A stretch of 64,000 nt of DNA from Pomphorhynchus laevis (lineage: Eukaryota > Acanthocephala > Palaeacanthocephala > Echinorhynchida > Pomphorhynchidae): contig WNNJ02002088.1 of assembly GCA_012934845.2 (NCBI GenBank), positions 1 to 64,000 of the forward strand, given 5' to 3'. The notes beneath the pieces were generated by a model that saw nothing but the letters and a program-made list of their open reading frames with translations, ran no database searches and was not told the origin of the DNA. Both the position numbers and the translations under genes were made by a program. Positions within the stretch are counted from its first letter, which is position 1, and the number at the start of each line of letters is the position of its first letter. Shown here piece by piece: positions 1 to 11,310 of this stretch.

Positions 1-171
1 ATTATAATATTATTATTAATATAATATTATAATATTATAATTGTATTTAACATTATAATTATTATAATGATTTGAAAAGCAAAAAGTAAGCAGTCTCGAA
101 TACAAATGAAAGTGTTCGTTATATTAAAAAATACAGTGTTTTTGTTTAATGACAAGCCAAACGTGTTTCAA
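1..171. other. AT-rich flank downstream of SF3B6
   Basis: No gene is visible. The stretch is almost all A and T with short palindromic ATTATAAT runs, and it contains the presumed 3' UTR of the minus-strand SF3B6 gene. The last codons of that gene already spell AATAAA just before the stop, so a poly(A) signal may overlap the stop codon. This was not confirmed. Confidence 0.5.
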
Positions 172-1291
172 TCATTTATTAACACCAAACTTGTTCTTAG
201 CTATATCTAGATCTTCACGACGTTTATCCATGTCGGGTCCTTTGAACGCCTTGTTAGCCTGGTAATACAACACCACCAAATATCGATTACATACGTTGAA
301 TCCAGACAAATGATCACATGCATTTTTAGCGTCAAATATATCTTCGTAGACAACGAATGCAGTCCCACGAGTTTCTGGTGTATTTCCTTAAGATAGGAAT
401 ATATGAATTAGAGTAATCGTTTAATCATTAGCAAACTAAATATGAAGAAACTTAAACACCAATTTTGGCAACAACATTAACAGCAAATACATAATTTGTG
501 TAAAAAACGTAAAGTAATTATATTATCAAATTCATATTCACTATGGAATTAGTGGCTAATTTCATAGTCACGCATTCGCATAATGTTATAAATAATATAA
601 TATAAAATAATATAATATAAAATAATCATATTACTAAATTATACTAAATTATGTAATGTTATAATTTAAGTGAAATTACTATCTGAATAAGAGAAAAATT
701 TCTCTGATTTCTCTTTAACATCGATTTCTTCCGCATTTAATTGTTTTAATTCTTTCAATATGCATGACCAGATATGTCCTGATTGTATTTCGCTCATGTA
801 GAAGATTATCAACTTACTGGATATGTAGAATACCCTTGAAGTCAACGACTTGCAAATGGTTATCAGAATTCCAAAAGTACATAAAATGATCCAATCAAAC
901 CCATCGATTTCTTCCGCGTTTAATTGTTTATGATGTACTGTTGTAGTTGATCATTATAATTAAAGTATAATTTCACAACACATTTTGCCACCAATTTCAA
1001 TCCCGTTTGACAGTGAAATCGAAAAGAAATTATTTATATTTTTGATGTTTATCAGTCACATCGTGCCACATAGATATAAATATATATATTTTAAAAATTT
1101 ATCTAATAAATAAAGTTCTTTAAAGATAAAACATTGTGCTTACCGACTCTAATTTGCCGTATAGCCCCATACTTTCCAAAAATATCGTACATTTCTTCAG
1201 CACTGATTTTGAAAGGCAGATTCCGGACAAAAAGAATGCGATTCACTTCTGGAGGTAATCGTATGTTTAGCCGTTTCTGCTGCAATGCCAT
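172..1291 (-). CDS. SF3B6: Splicing factor 3B subunit 6 (p14/SF3b14a), two exons
   Basis: SF3B6 is the U2 snRNP/SF3b protein that lies at the branch-point adenosine next to SF3B1. Exon 1 is 1144-1291 and exon 2 is 172-386. They join through GTAAGC/...TTAAG borders (intron 387-1143) with the reading frame kept, giving 120 residues against 125 in human. One RRM fills the protein. RNP2 reads ILFVRNLP (residues 19-26) and RNP1 reads RGTAFVVYE in exon 2. The N-terminal [10 protein letters not shown] and the [11 protein letters not shown] stretch are nearly the human sequence, so identity is firm. The residue aligning with human Tyr22, reported to crosslink the branch adenosine, is Phe here. The C-terminal tail is shorter and more diverged. 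The ATG at 1291 matches the family start. Confidence 0.97.
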
Positions 1292-2737
1292 TTAACAATC
1301 TCGATTTATATATTTTATCACAATATAAAACGAATACCTAGAACATTTACAAGTAAACTAAACTTTTACAAAATAACCTCAAAAAGTTCCATACTGTTTG
1401 ACAATCAATCGAATTGAGAAAACAATAATATATTAAAAATACCGAGGAGTGAACTATAATTCTTGTTTTAGACAAAGTGCGATATGCAGATAATATTCCT
1501 TATTGACAAAAATAAACGCATTCGTTTGGCGAATTTTTATTGGCCGTAAGAGTATATTTAATTCGTTCTCAATTTAAACGAACTATTTGCATAGCACATC
1601 TTGAATCGAAAATAAAGAAATGTAATTATTATAATATTATAAACGCTCGCGTTTGATCAAATACAAATATTATATCTTAAATTTTAATCAGCTGTTCCTT
1701 TTTAAATTGAAATAAGTTCTTTACATGCCGTAATGAAATACTGTCAATCTAACATTTTTCTAACATGATAAAAATGAATGCACAGGTATATCAACTTAAA
1801 ATTATGAAACAAACTATAGATGACTAGTTTGATAATAGTAATTAATTGCAAAAATAGGTAGGTTTTTTAAATTGAAGTTAGATCCTTCTTAAAATGATTT
1901 CAATTAAATTTGCAAAATGTAAGACGAAAATATTTCGTTAAATCTAATTGTTAATAAAAGCAGACGAGTCGAGTGATCGTCATCCAACATTAAAAGGACT
2001 GAAACATGAAACGCATGTATTGGATCATTAAGTGTTCAGGTCCACCAATACTGAAATGTAGCGTACTGCTGTTGGCTTATAGGTAAGATTGAAGCAGCGT
2101 ACCAGAATAGAGTAGTCATCAAAATTTCGATTGTAAAATTGAAATACATTTTTTATTTATAATAAAAAGGTAACTTCAGTTAAGTGATCTGCTTTATTTA
2201 GATTTCCTGCCAATAAAATATAATTTATTTTGATGACGAAATACAAATTTTTTTTTATTTTTGAAAATTATTGTTCCGTAAAGATTTAACAATAAAATAT
2301 CAAAAAGACATATTTAAAAATATTATTTATGATTGAAATAATTGCCACAATACTATTTTATTGGCTTTAGGTCTATTTATATCTACACGGAAAGTAGAAA
2401 AAAAATAAAAAGTAAAAGAATGTACTAAAATAAAAAACGAAATGTCTGACAAGAAACTAGTTCATATTAGTCACTCTAATTATTATATGACCTGTTTTGC
2501 AATCTATTGTAAATAAAATATATTTGGAAGACAACAAGAAAACCGCTTCCATACATCCTCAGTATATGTCACCTTTATAGCATCTACTTAGTAATCGGTA
2601 AATAAGATAACATCTTAATTGAATTATATCTCCATACTTCAGAGAGTGACTTTTGATCTGTAAAAGTAGTAACTGTAGTCCACGGATAACAACGCTCTAC
2701 ATATAGCATAGTTTCAAATCGTATGGTTATGATTAAT
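1292..2737. other. Intergenic, no gene seen
   Basis: AT-rich DNA between SF3B6 and the first LINE. The open frames present are short and show no recognisable domain. The SF3B6 promoter is expected just above 1291, but no clear core element can be named. Confidence 0.5.
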
Positions 2738-4870
2738 AATAATACAAATTTATTTAATGTGGCAAATGCGTACAAGCTGTACGCTTACAAGTCCACAAAC
2801 AAAAATGAAAAAGTCAAAAGTCACAGATTAATCGATTAATTGTTGAAATGGAATGGATTTGGCGTTTGAAGCACGGCATTGAAGTTGATTGGCGTATATG
2901 AATGGGCAGATGGATTCCACGATAGAGGAGCAGCCACCAGGAAGGAGCGGAGTCCAAAGGAGGTAGAGTAGTTTGGGACATGTAAAAGAAGGGAATTACA
3001 GGAACGCAAGGAACAGTAAACAGGACGAGAATTATCAAGAAAAGGAAGGTTGAGAAATGAAAGGGGTATGAAAAGTTATAAGGCGAAAAGCAATGATAAG
3101 AAGACGAATTTGAACACGACAATAAATGGTAGGCCAATCAAGAGAAACAAGATAGTAGGATGTATGATCAAAACGACGAAGACGGAGGAGAACTCGAACG
3201 GCAGCGTTGATGATGCGTTGTAAAGGAAGAAGAGTGGATTTAGGTGAGTTGGAAAATAGACTAAGACAGTAATCAAGTCTTGAGAAAAGAAGAGAAGATA
3301 TGAGAGTCATACAAGAAGGGAAATCGATCAATCTACGAACTTGACGGAGGTTGCGGAGTATCAAGGTAGATGAGCGTACTTTATCTCTAACGAAAGGTTT
3401 AAGTGAAAGTCGGTTGTCAAAATGGAAGCCTAGGAAAACGAGATTATCAACGATAGGAAGAATTGTAGAATTTAATGATACGGAGGGAGGTTCGAAGCCG
3501 AGGCGTCGAGGTAGGATCCACATAATTTTGGATTTATCAGGATTCAGAGAAAGGCGAAGGGAAGAAAGATGATTGGAAATTGAGACAAGACAGTCCGAAG
3601 CGGAAACACTAAGATCGTGAATACGATAAACAGGTGCATGAGCATAGATGAGAATGTCATCAGCATATTGCATAACATGGAAGTTAAATTTATGAGAAAT
3701 CGAAGACAAATCAACGAGAAGAAGAGAGAAAAGTATAGGGCCTAATACGAAGCCTTGTGGAACACCGGACAGAATGGACGAAGGATGGGAGAGAGAAGAG
3801 TTAGAATATACGCGAAATGTACGGTTTGATAGATATGAAGAAAACCATGATACAGTGGGTAAAGAGAAGCCATAATCATGACGAAGGCGATGGAGAAGAA
3901 TCGAGTGATCGACGATGTCAAAAGCAGACGATAGATCAAGAGAAACTATGACACTACATAATTTATGATCGCGCGATATGAGTAAGTCGTTATAAACTTT
4001 AAGACATGCAATTTCGGTAGAGTAATTAGAGCGAAAAGCGGCTTGGAATGGAGGAAATAAGTTAGAGGAATAGAGATATGTATTAACTTGCTTAAGAACG
4101 AGACGCTCAAGGAGTTTAGAGAGGGTTGGGAGAAGTGAAATAGGACGGTACGAAGATGGTAGTGAGGAGTCGAGAGATTGCTTTTTGATGAGAGGACGAA
4201 CAGTGGCGCATTTCCAGATGGAAGGAAATGTACGGCTACGGATGGACGAGTTGAACAATGTGGTTAGGAAGGGTAAGATAAAGGAGCAGATATTTTTAAG
4301 CAAGTGAGTGGGAATTGGGTCAGAAGGAGAGGTTTTATTAGGTAATGACAGCAGAACCGAAGAAACTTCATCAGACGAAACGGGAAGAAGGTGGAATAGT
4401 TCTGGGAGGGAAGTATTTAAAGATAAGAGTGGGTACAAGGGGGCTATGGGTAGTAGGGAAAGTAAATTAGATAGCTTAGTTTGTAGATAAGAAGAAAATT
4501 TATCAGGATTTATATTACAAGGGGTAGATGATCGTGAAAGAATCGAGTTTAAGATTTTCCAATGAGATTTAGAGTTGGAAGATGACTCGAGTTGATTTCG
4601 CCAAAAGAGAGTACGTTTAGTACGTATAAGAATGAGATGTGAACAGCGTTGAGAAAAGTAGGAATCACGAAGATTTGGAAAGAGTGAGTTGGGTGAACGT
4701 TTAAGAAAGCGTTTATACATACGAAAAGAGTGACGGAGTCGACGCTTAGAAAGACTACAGTCAGAATCGAACCAGGGAGCATGGCGCAAGCGCTGGGAAC
4801 GTCGAAGTCGACTAGGCAGAAGGTTATTGAGGATCGACGTAAGATTAATCATGCTTATGCCGCGATGCGA
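2738..4870 (-). mobile_element. L2/CR1-like LINE, copy A, 5'-truncated
   Basis: A non-LTR retrotransposon read on the minus strand. It lacks the apurinic endonuclease part and begins in the linker before the RT; the left end is a short A/T tail near 2738-2760. The last part (about 2738-2830 in reverse complement) carries a GCATTTGCCAC-type tail followed by AATAAAT. The same tail ends the copy at 8835-12215 and the stub at 20990-21125, which ties them into one family. Base composition is much less AT-rich than the flanks. The C-terminal region continues in another frame below 3035, so the element is dead or nearly so even though the RT frame is open. Confidence 0.85.
3035..4852 (-). CDS. LINE reverse transcriptase ORF (partial ORF2)
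   Basis: An open frame of 605 codons with a full RT core. It has YRPISLLPTLSKLLERLV (fingers), a LDLSSAFDIVDHSILL block (catalytic Asp), SGVPQGFVLGPILF, and MQYADDILIY with the YADD active site at about two thirds of the length. The thumb-like FLGFHFDNRLSLKPF and RLDYCLSLFSNSPKSTLLPL blocks are typical of CR1/L2-group elements. No endonuclease is present. The first Met is probably not a native start because the element is truncated there. An open RT of this length among decayed copies suggests a fairly recent insertion. Confidence 0.9.
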   Translation of the reverse strand: MINLTSILNNLLPSRLRRSQRLRHAPWFDSDCSLSKRRLRHSFRMYKRFLKRSPNSLFPNLRDSYFSQRCSHLILIRTKRTLFWRNQLESSSNSKSHWKILNSILSRSSTPCNINPDKFSSYLQTKLSNLLSLLPIAPLYPLLSLNTSLPELFHLLPVSSDEVSSVLLSLPNKTSPSDPIPTHLLKNICSFILPFLTTLFNSSIRSRTFPSIWKCATVRPLIKKQSLDSSLPSSYRPISLLPTLSKLLERLVLKQVNTYLYSSNLFPPFQAAFRSNYSTEIACLKVYNDLLISRDHKLCSVIVSLDLSSAFDIVDHSILLHRLRHDYGFSLPTVSWFSSYLSNRTFRVYSNSSLSHPSSILSGVPQGFVLGPILFSLLLVDLSSISHKFNFHVMQYADDILIYAHAPVYRIHDLSVSASDCLVSISNHLSSLRLSLNPDKSKIMWILPRRLGFEPPSVSLNSTILPIVDNLVFLGFHFDNRLSLKPFVRDKVRSSTLILRNLRQVRRLIDFPSCMTLISSLLFSRLDYCLSLFSNSPKSTLLPLQRIINAAVRVLLRLRRFDHTSYYLVSLDWPTIYCRVQIRLLIIAFRLITFHTPFISQPSFS

Positions 4871-5199
4871 TTATATTAAATATCGATACAGCTTTTGGAT
4901 GTGCTGATTTACATTTTAGCCACTAGCCAATCAATTGCAAAGCAATCTAGCACAAGTTGTACGAGAATACAGCTTTAAAATCAAACAGAAGAACTTCATT
5001 TGCAAAATACAGTAATATCATGTTGATGGAGCCATTCTGAAAATGTGTCCTGTAAAGTTTCCCATTCCAAGGTTCAGAAATCAATTCAAGGTTTACTGGA
5101 AAGCTATCTAATTTTCTACATGAAATAAGAATGCAACTCGTGTATCGATAATTAAAGAACACTTTCCAGCTTTAGCTTATATTAAAAATACTCGTCATG

Positions 5200-6345
5200 A
5201 CATAAAATACTCGTTTGATATGGTTCCACATGACATCTTGATTCAGAAAATGCGTGCTCTAAACATTGATCCACTTATTATTCGCTGGATAAAAGAATTT
5301 TTATCTAACAGATTCTATCAGGTTGTTGTAAATGGTTCTCTTTCTGATCCTTATCCTGTCAATGTTGGAGTTCCGCAGGGTTCGGTCCTCGGCCCATTGT
5401 TATTCTGTATTTTCATTAATGACCTTCCTTCCATTTTGAATTCACACTCTCTTTTATATGCAGACGACCTAAAAATTTGGCAGGCTATCCGGTCAGATTC
5501 GGACACGGTGCTAGTTCAATCGGATATCGACAGCATTTCCAACTGGGCTTATATGAATGGTCTGTCACTGAATATATCAAAGTGTGCATGTATGCGTTTA
5601 CAATCATGCAGTCATAGTGTGTATCCAACTTATCATCTTGAGGATCAGAACATTAAAGTAGTAACTCGTCTTAGCGACCTTGGAATAGTAGTTGCGAATG
5701 ATTTTTCGACTAGTTGGAATACTGAGTTGGCTTGCTCGAAAGCAAATCGAATGGTTGGGATGATTCGTAGAACTTTTAGTGTGTTGAGTCCAGTTTCATT
5801 TAGAGCACTCGCCAACGCATTTGTGATCAGTCATCTTACCTATGCATCACAATGTTCGTTCCCAAGAACAGTATACGAGAAAAGTAGAATTGAAAATGTG
5901 CTGCGCCGGGCAACAAAGCTCGTAAATTCAGTTAAAGCCTTACCTTATAATGAAAGGCTAAAAAACTTGGTATGGTTTCTATAAGCGACCTTCGGTTTCG
6001 GCGAGATATGTGTTCAACATGGGAAGCTTTACACAAGGGAAATCACGTCTTAAGAGAATTGATGACTGTTCGGAAAAGTCGGGCTTTGCGTGGACACAAT
6101 TTTACTTTAGCCCATCGCCGAGTTATACGCTCTAAAACTGTACAATTTGGACACCGAATCGTAGGTAAGTGGAACCGATTAAGTGAAGAAATTGTCAACT
6201 CAAGATCGGTTTCAGCATTCAAACATAAACTTTTGTGACTTTTGTTTGTGAGTCTTTTTTTCTTTACTTTTCCTTTTCTTTTTTTTAACAGTGCAACTGT
6301 GAGCTTTGCTCGTCTGTTTGTCGAAATAATAATAATAATAATAAT
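5200..6345 (+). mobile_element. CR1-like LINE, copy B, 5'-truncated, (AAT)n tail
   Basis: A 5'-truncated LINE beginning inside the RT (SFDMVPHDIL) and running to an (AAT)n tail at about 6324-6345. The open frame 5220-5984 holds VGVPQGSVLGPLLF and YADDLKIW. A second open frame, 5972-6238, continues the C-terminal region (RALRGHNFTLAHRR, then KWNRLSEEIVNSRSVSAFK), so one frameshift separates them. The C-terminal pattern RGH...RVV-WN.L....SFK is that of CR1-group elements. It lies just upstream of a second, distinct CR1-like copy in the same orientation. Confidence 0.85.
5220..6238 (+). pseudogene. LINE RT and C-terminal region, frameshifted
   Basis: The coding remnant of copy B. It covers the RT palm with YADD, the thumb (DLGIVVANDFSTSWN...ACSKANRMVGMIRR) and the C-terminal block. 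The frame changes at about 5972-5984. It is catalytically incomplete because the fingers and the endonuclease are missing. Confidence 0.85.
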
Positions 6346-6721
6346 GACCTCAGAAATTCAAAGCCGAGGTATATCAAAATCTTTAGTCGAATTTTATCAA
6401 CTAATTAACAATTAACATAAAAGATCAAATACTCATAATGACCTCGTCTACTGTTATGTCATCTGTGCTAGGTCTCATTGTCTAAGATATAGTGAATTTC
6501 TGAGACCAAACACGATGAAATCCAATCGTCTTCAAAAATCATTTTCTAGAGTGAATAATAAAAACTAAATTACTAATAATATCAAAATATACAAGTTATA
6601 AAATCATTAAAATAATTTGTATATATATAAGAAATTCTAAAATATCGCTTAATAGAGATATCTTTAAAGATTTAAACATCATTTAGTGCAGAAATAAAGT
6701 TGTAGGATCAATAGCATGAAA

Positions 6722-8106
6722 TTATAGGCCGGTGAGCATTACCTGCATTTGCTGTAGAGTGTTGGAGAGGTTTGTGCATCGCTACATGGTTGAGTTTTTT
6801 CGTGTAGGAAAAATTTTAGTCCCTAATCAGCACGGATTTCGGGAGGGTTATTCAACTGTTTCAAATTTGCTTGATGCTCATCTTGATTGGACAGCGAATA
6901 AGACACATTATATCGATACAGACATTATATTCTTCGACTTTTCTAAAGCTTTTGATAGAGTAGATCATGGTCTACTTCTTCAGAAACTTGTCAATACTGG
7001 ACTCCCAAACATAATAGTTGATTGGATTAGAGAATTTCTTCGTGATCGTTGCTTTCGAGTACTTGTCGATTGGTCATTGTCTGTGTCTAGAGAATGTCAT
7101 ATTGGAGTACCTCAAGGTTCAGTTTTGGGTCCGCTTTTATTCAGCATTTATGTTAACGATTTGCCTGGGTGCATTCGCTCTCGATCATGTTTGTATGCAG
7201 ATGACTTAAAAATATGGCGGCCCATTCATTCATGTGAGGATGTTGATAATTTGCAAACTGACATAGATAATTTGGAGTTGTGGGCGGCGTTAAACAAGCT
7301 TGTGATAAATGTTTCGAAATGCAAACACATGCGTATTATTGGTAATGCTCGCAAGCAACTAACATCAGCTTGTTACACATATAAGGACTGTATTGTGGAA
7401 AGTGTCGATAGTTACAAAGATTTAGGAGTATGGGTTACCTCTAATTTATCAACCAAAAAGCACACTGATCAAGCTTGTGCCAACTCCAATAAAATGATAG
7501 GTATGATTCGACGCGCGTTTGTTCGCGTTAATCCGACTGCTCTTCGGCCTCTGATTTTAGCACATGTATTGAGTAGACTTTTATATGCAGCTCCGGTTGT
7601 ATACCCACGTACTGTGCATGAACATAAGAAATCAGAGAGGGTACTTCGCAGGGCAACAAAGCTAGCACCAACGTTGGCGTCGCTGCCTTATGAAGACAGA
7701 CTGAGATCATTAGGACTTGAGACCGTCACATGGACCCGTCGGTACATGGATATGTGCCTTGTTTGGCATTTATTCCAACGTCCTCATCACCCTCTTCGGA
7801 GTAGGGTTCAACTACGTTGTTCAAATGTTTTTCGCGGTCATTCTTTAACTATTCGAAGAAACAGAGTACAGAAATTGGGCGCGATGCAATTTGATAGAAG
7901 AATTGTTGAGCTGTGGAACAACCTTGATGCAGACACCGTTGGATGCAGTTCACTTAGTGCTTTTAAAAGAAGACTACGAATGGATCAAGCAATGTTTCGT
8001 GTTGCATTTCCTTATTTTAAAAACTAATTAATTTATTTACGAACTTATTGTGAGCCAGCTATTTGAGCTAATGCTCGTATGTTGTTGAATGTATAATAAT
8101 AATAAA
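6722..8106 (+). mobile_element. CR1-like LINE, copy C, 5'-truncated, (AAT)n tail
   Basis: A LINE starting at the RT motif NYRPVSITC and ending in an (AAT)n tail at about 8092-8106. Its organisation matches copy B, but the sequence is clearly diverged, so it is another subfamily. The frame from 6723 to 8027 is open without interruption to the natural stop, which suggests a young insertion. Confidence 0.88.
6723..8027 (+). CDS. LINE reverse transcriptase ORF (3' part of ORF2)
   Basis: About 434 codons from NYRPVSITCICCRVLER to the stop. It has IIFFDFSKAFDRVDH (catalytic Asp), IGVPQGSVLGPLLFSIYVND, LYADDLKIW, a GVWVTSNLSTKKHTDQA thumb and a C-terminal RGHSLTIRRNR...LWNNLDADTVGCSSL block. The only ATG lies well inside, because the native start was lost by 5' truncation. 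No ORF1 or endonuclease is present. Confidence 0.9.
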   Translation, partial: YRPVSITCICCRVLERFVHRYMVEFFRVGKILVPNQHGFREGYSTVSNLLDAHLDWTANKTHYIDTDIIFFDFSKAFDRVDHGLLLQKLVNTGLPNIIVDWIREFLRDRCFRVLVDWSLSVSRECHIGVPQGSVLGPLLFSIYVNDLPGCIRSRSCLYADDLKIWRPIHSCEDVDNLQTDIDNLELWAALNKLVINVSKCKHMRIIGNARKQLTSACYTYKDCIVESVDSYKDLGVWVTSNLSTKKHTDQACANSNKMIGMIRRAFVRVNPTALRPLILAHVLSRLLYAAPVVYPRTVHEHKKSERVLRRATKLAPTLASLPYEDRLRSLGLETVTWTRRYMDMCLVWHLFQRPHHPLRSRVQLRCSNVFRGHSLTIRRNRVQKLGAMQFDRRIVELWNNLDADTVGCSSLSAFKRRLRMDQAMFRVAFPYFKN

Positions 8107-8379
8107 TATGTTTAAATAAATATTAAAGAAGGAATATTTTACAAAATATTTTTTGATGAATATTATAAAAACTGGCAATTTTGGATGTGCATTTTAATTG
8201 TTCAGATATACAACATGTCCGCTAATTTCTAGTGCTAAAATGAATTAAAATTACATTAATCTAAGAACATGAGATTTGCTTTCATCAAAGTTTTACTCTA
8301 GAATAGCAAAACTGCGTCCGCTTTGAATAATTTTTCTGTCAATAATATTCATCACCCATTTATAAAATATATTTATTTT
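8107..8379. other. Short AT-rich spacer, nothing recognised
   Basis: The stretch between the LINE copy C tail and the duplicated block at 8380-8830 shows no coding or RNA feature. Confidence 0.4.
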
Positions 8380-8830
8380 CTAATGGCAAAAGTAGTGAAA
8401 ACCCACGTATTAAAACATATATTATTCACGAAATAATAAAATTATTTCGTGATGCACGTGCATATTAGAACATCTAATATGAATAGATTATATGGTTCAC
8501 TCTTAAGTGTATTCAATGGTGCAGTTGACAAATTAATTTGAAATAGTGAATACGAAGTAATTTGAGGTAAGGTTGCCGCATTATTCCAAAAAGTAGCTAT
8601 AGGGAGTAAACAGCATTTGATTATGAACTATAATTTATTTTTTGACCTAATAAACCAATGACGGAACATGCAAAAGAGCTTTTAATTTCGTCTGTTATTG
8701 AAGAGAAACGTAACCAAAGTAATGAAAATAGATGTATTAAAACACACTTATTATTCACGGAATAATAAAATTAAATTCTGCCAAATCATGATACACGTAC
8801 CTCTTGGAACATCTAATTTAAACAGATTAC
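8380..8830 (+). repeat. Diverged direct repeat pair (8380-8500 and 8700-8830)
   Basis: Two imperfect copies lie about 330 bp apart. Both read ATTAAAACA..TATTATTCACG, then AATAATAAAATTA, then CACGT and GAACATCTAAT. A third shared block (ACCAATGACGGAAC ... CTGTTATTG) occurs at 8653-8712 and again at 12253-12313, on either side of the next LINE. These look like pieces of an older dispersed repeat. Confidence 0.6.
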
Positions 8831-10769
8831 AAGGCGAAACATCTCTCTTCATCCGAAACATCGACGGAAATTTTCAAGTTGTCCACACCCGCCCCAAAAT
8901 TCGATGGCGCTCCATCTCCACTATGTGTCTTCTCCGAGAGCCCTGTCACCACCACACAAGGTTTCCGACTCGGCATCCTCAACATTAAATCTATTCTTTA
9001 TAAATCCTAAATCATCCTAACCGTATTCACCATGAAATCCATCGATCTCTTCTGACTCACCGAATCCTGGCTCTTCGATTCCGACGACTTCTCCATTTGC
9101 CGTCTGCTATCTGCCGGTTTGCTCACTAGTCGAATCTGCTGAGTCCTCAGCTCATCCCCTTCTAAATTCTCTAATCATGCCGACACTGTCGCATTCGCCC
9201 GTCACCACGCGTCTCTACGCAAAATTAATCCCCCTTTCAGTCCTTGCTCTTTTGAATTGCTCACTTGTCGTTCTTCTAGCCCGATCAATTTAGATCTCGC
9301 CATTGTATACTGTCCTGGTTTATCAACTCCTAGCTCCTTATTTTTTTACCGAACTCGCTGATCTCCTGACTCTCTCAACGTTGTCTGTCATCACTTCACT
9401 CGTTCTTAGCAACTTAAACATCCGCCTCGACCGCCCTTCTACAACCGATTCCATACAGTTCATAAACATTCTATCTAACTAAATTCCAAACTAATCTCCA
9501 CTGTCCCCGCGAATATCCTTGGCAATGCACTCGACATCATCGCTGTTCACAATCGTTTTGCTGCCCGCACTACACTGTCCATTTCCGATCCTGGTCTATC
9601 CGATCACTTACTCGTCACCCTTGATCTCACTTACAACCATACCTGCTTCACACACCTATCATCCTACGTCGCCCTTGGAGAAATCTTGACGTTCCCCCTC
9701 ACCGCTCCGCCTTACTCAAATCGTCTATATCTTCTCCCACAATAACATCTTCCTATCCTCACGGTCTCGTCTTTCTTTTCAACTCTGAACTCACATCCAC
9801 TCTTGATATTCTTTTGCTCTTCAAGCCTCACCATCACCGTCGCTTGCACCATGCCCCATGGTTTGACATCCAATGCATACTCTCTAAGCGTCGACTCCGT
9901 CATGCTTTTCGAGTCTATCACAGCTCTATTAGACGTGATATCCGCTCACTGATTTCGTACTAAATGCAACTCATACTGGCAGCATAAAATCATCACTTCA
10001 TTAAACTCTAATTCTCACTGGCATACTTTTTAACTCAATCCCTTCTCGCTCCTCTTCGTCTTGCAACATCAATTCCCATGATTATTGGTCTTTTCTCGGG
10101 TCCAAAATATCCAAGTTGATCTCTCGCAATTCCCTCTCTATTCCATCTCACTGTAACTCGCTTCGTTTCATCCTCCCGGAACTCTTTTATCTTATCCCTG
10201 TCTCACCTGCCGATCCCCTGCCTACCCCAATACTTAAATCCATATGCTCATCAATATCCCCTTTCCTCACCACCTTGTTTAACCCGTCCATCCGCAGTCG
10301 TATCTTCCATTCACACTAATAATCCGCAATTGTTCGTCTGCTCTTCAAGAAACAATCGCTGGACCCATCACTTTCTTAAAGCTATCGCTACATTTTACTC
10401 CTCCCTACTCTTTCTAAGCTCTTAAAACATCATATCTAAATAGAGATGAGCGCTTATCTCCCTTTATCCAATCTTTATCCTCCTTTCCAATTCGCTTTCC
10501 ACTCTAATTACTCCACATAAACAACCTGCGTAAAAGTTTACAACGACCTACTCATTTCTCGTGACAAGACTCTATATAGTGTTCTCATCCCCTTCGGCCT
10601 CTACTCCGCCTTTGACATCGTCGACAACTCAATCCTCCTACAGGGCCTTCGATGTGATTACGGATTTTCTTCCTCCTCCATAGTATAATTTGCCATATAT
10701 ATTGTAAGTATAAATGAAAATCAATTTATAAGCTACTTCCGGTTGAGATCACGGTATGACCAAAATATA

Positions 10770-10999
10770 TTCGAAATATGATTATTGGTCTCTGCAAACA
10801 TAAAACAAAGGTTTATTCTTCAATTTTACGTTTCGCCTTGCGGCTTCTTCAAAAATTGTAAGTAGTTACTGATCAAGAATATTTAAATATTCTTGATCAG
10901 TAACAACTTACAATTTTTGAAGAAGCTGCAAGGCGAAACGTAAAATTGAAGAATTAATTTTTGTTTTTTGTTGGTAGAGACCAATAATCATATTTCATA
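10770..10999. repeat. Large inverted repeat (palindrome) inside LINE copy D
   Basis: Two arms of about 115 bp meet near 10884 at TTGATCAAGAAT/ATTCTTGATC with almost no spacer. Each arm carries GACCAATAATCATA-type and GGCGAAACGTAAAATTGAA sequence. The latter, AGAAGCCGCAAGGCGAAACG in one arm, resembles a decayed hammerhead helix II with GAAAC. The LINE frame is interrupted here. Confidence 0.85.
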
Positions 11000-11005
11000 T
11001 TTATA

Positions 11006-11310
11006 TGCATAACGTTAAAGGAGTAGGGTTTGATATTGCCAAGTAAAATAGAGAAAATCAAGGGACCTCTGACTTAACCTTGTGGAACCCAGCAGAAAAT
11101 TTGGATGGGATGGAAAGATGAGGAATTAGAACATACGCAAAAAGATATATAAAAAATATATTTAACCGTTCTTTTTGCGTATGTTCTATATCCTCATCTT
11201 TCCATCCCATCCAAATTTTCTGCTGGATCCCACAAGGTTGAGTCCTAGGTTCCTTGATTTTCTCTTTTTTTACTTGGCGATATCTAATCCTACTCCTTTA
11301 ACGCTATGCA
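11006..11310. repeat. Second large inverted repeat, made of LINE sequence
   Basis: The arms, about 130 bp each, meet near 11155. The right arm is the normal LINE sense strand (RT block near CCCACAAGGTTGAGTC, the GVPQG region) and the left arm is its inverted copy. A piece of the LINE RT was therefore duplicated in inverted orientation. Confidence 0.85.

Noticed and set aside
2814-3137. 107-codon minus-strand frame as a host gene
   Set aside because: It overlaps the LINE copy A 3' region, and part of it (HLPIHIRQSTSMPCFKRQ) is the frame-shifted LINE C-terminus.
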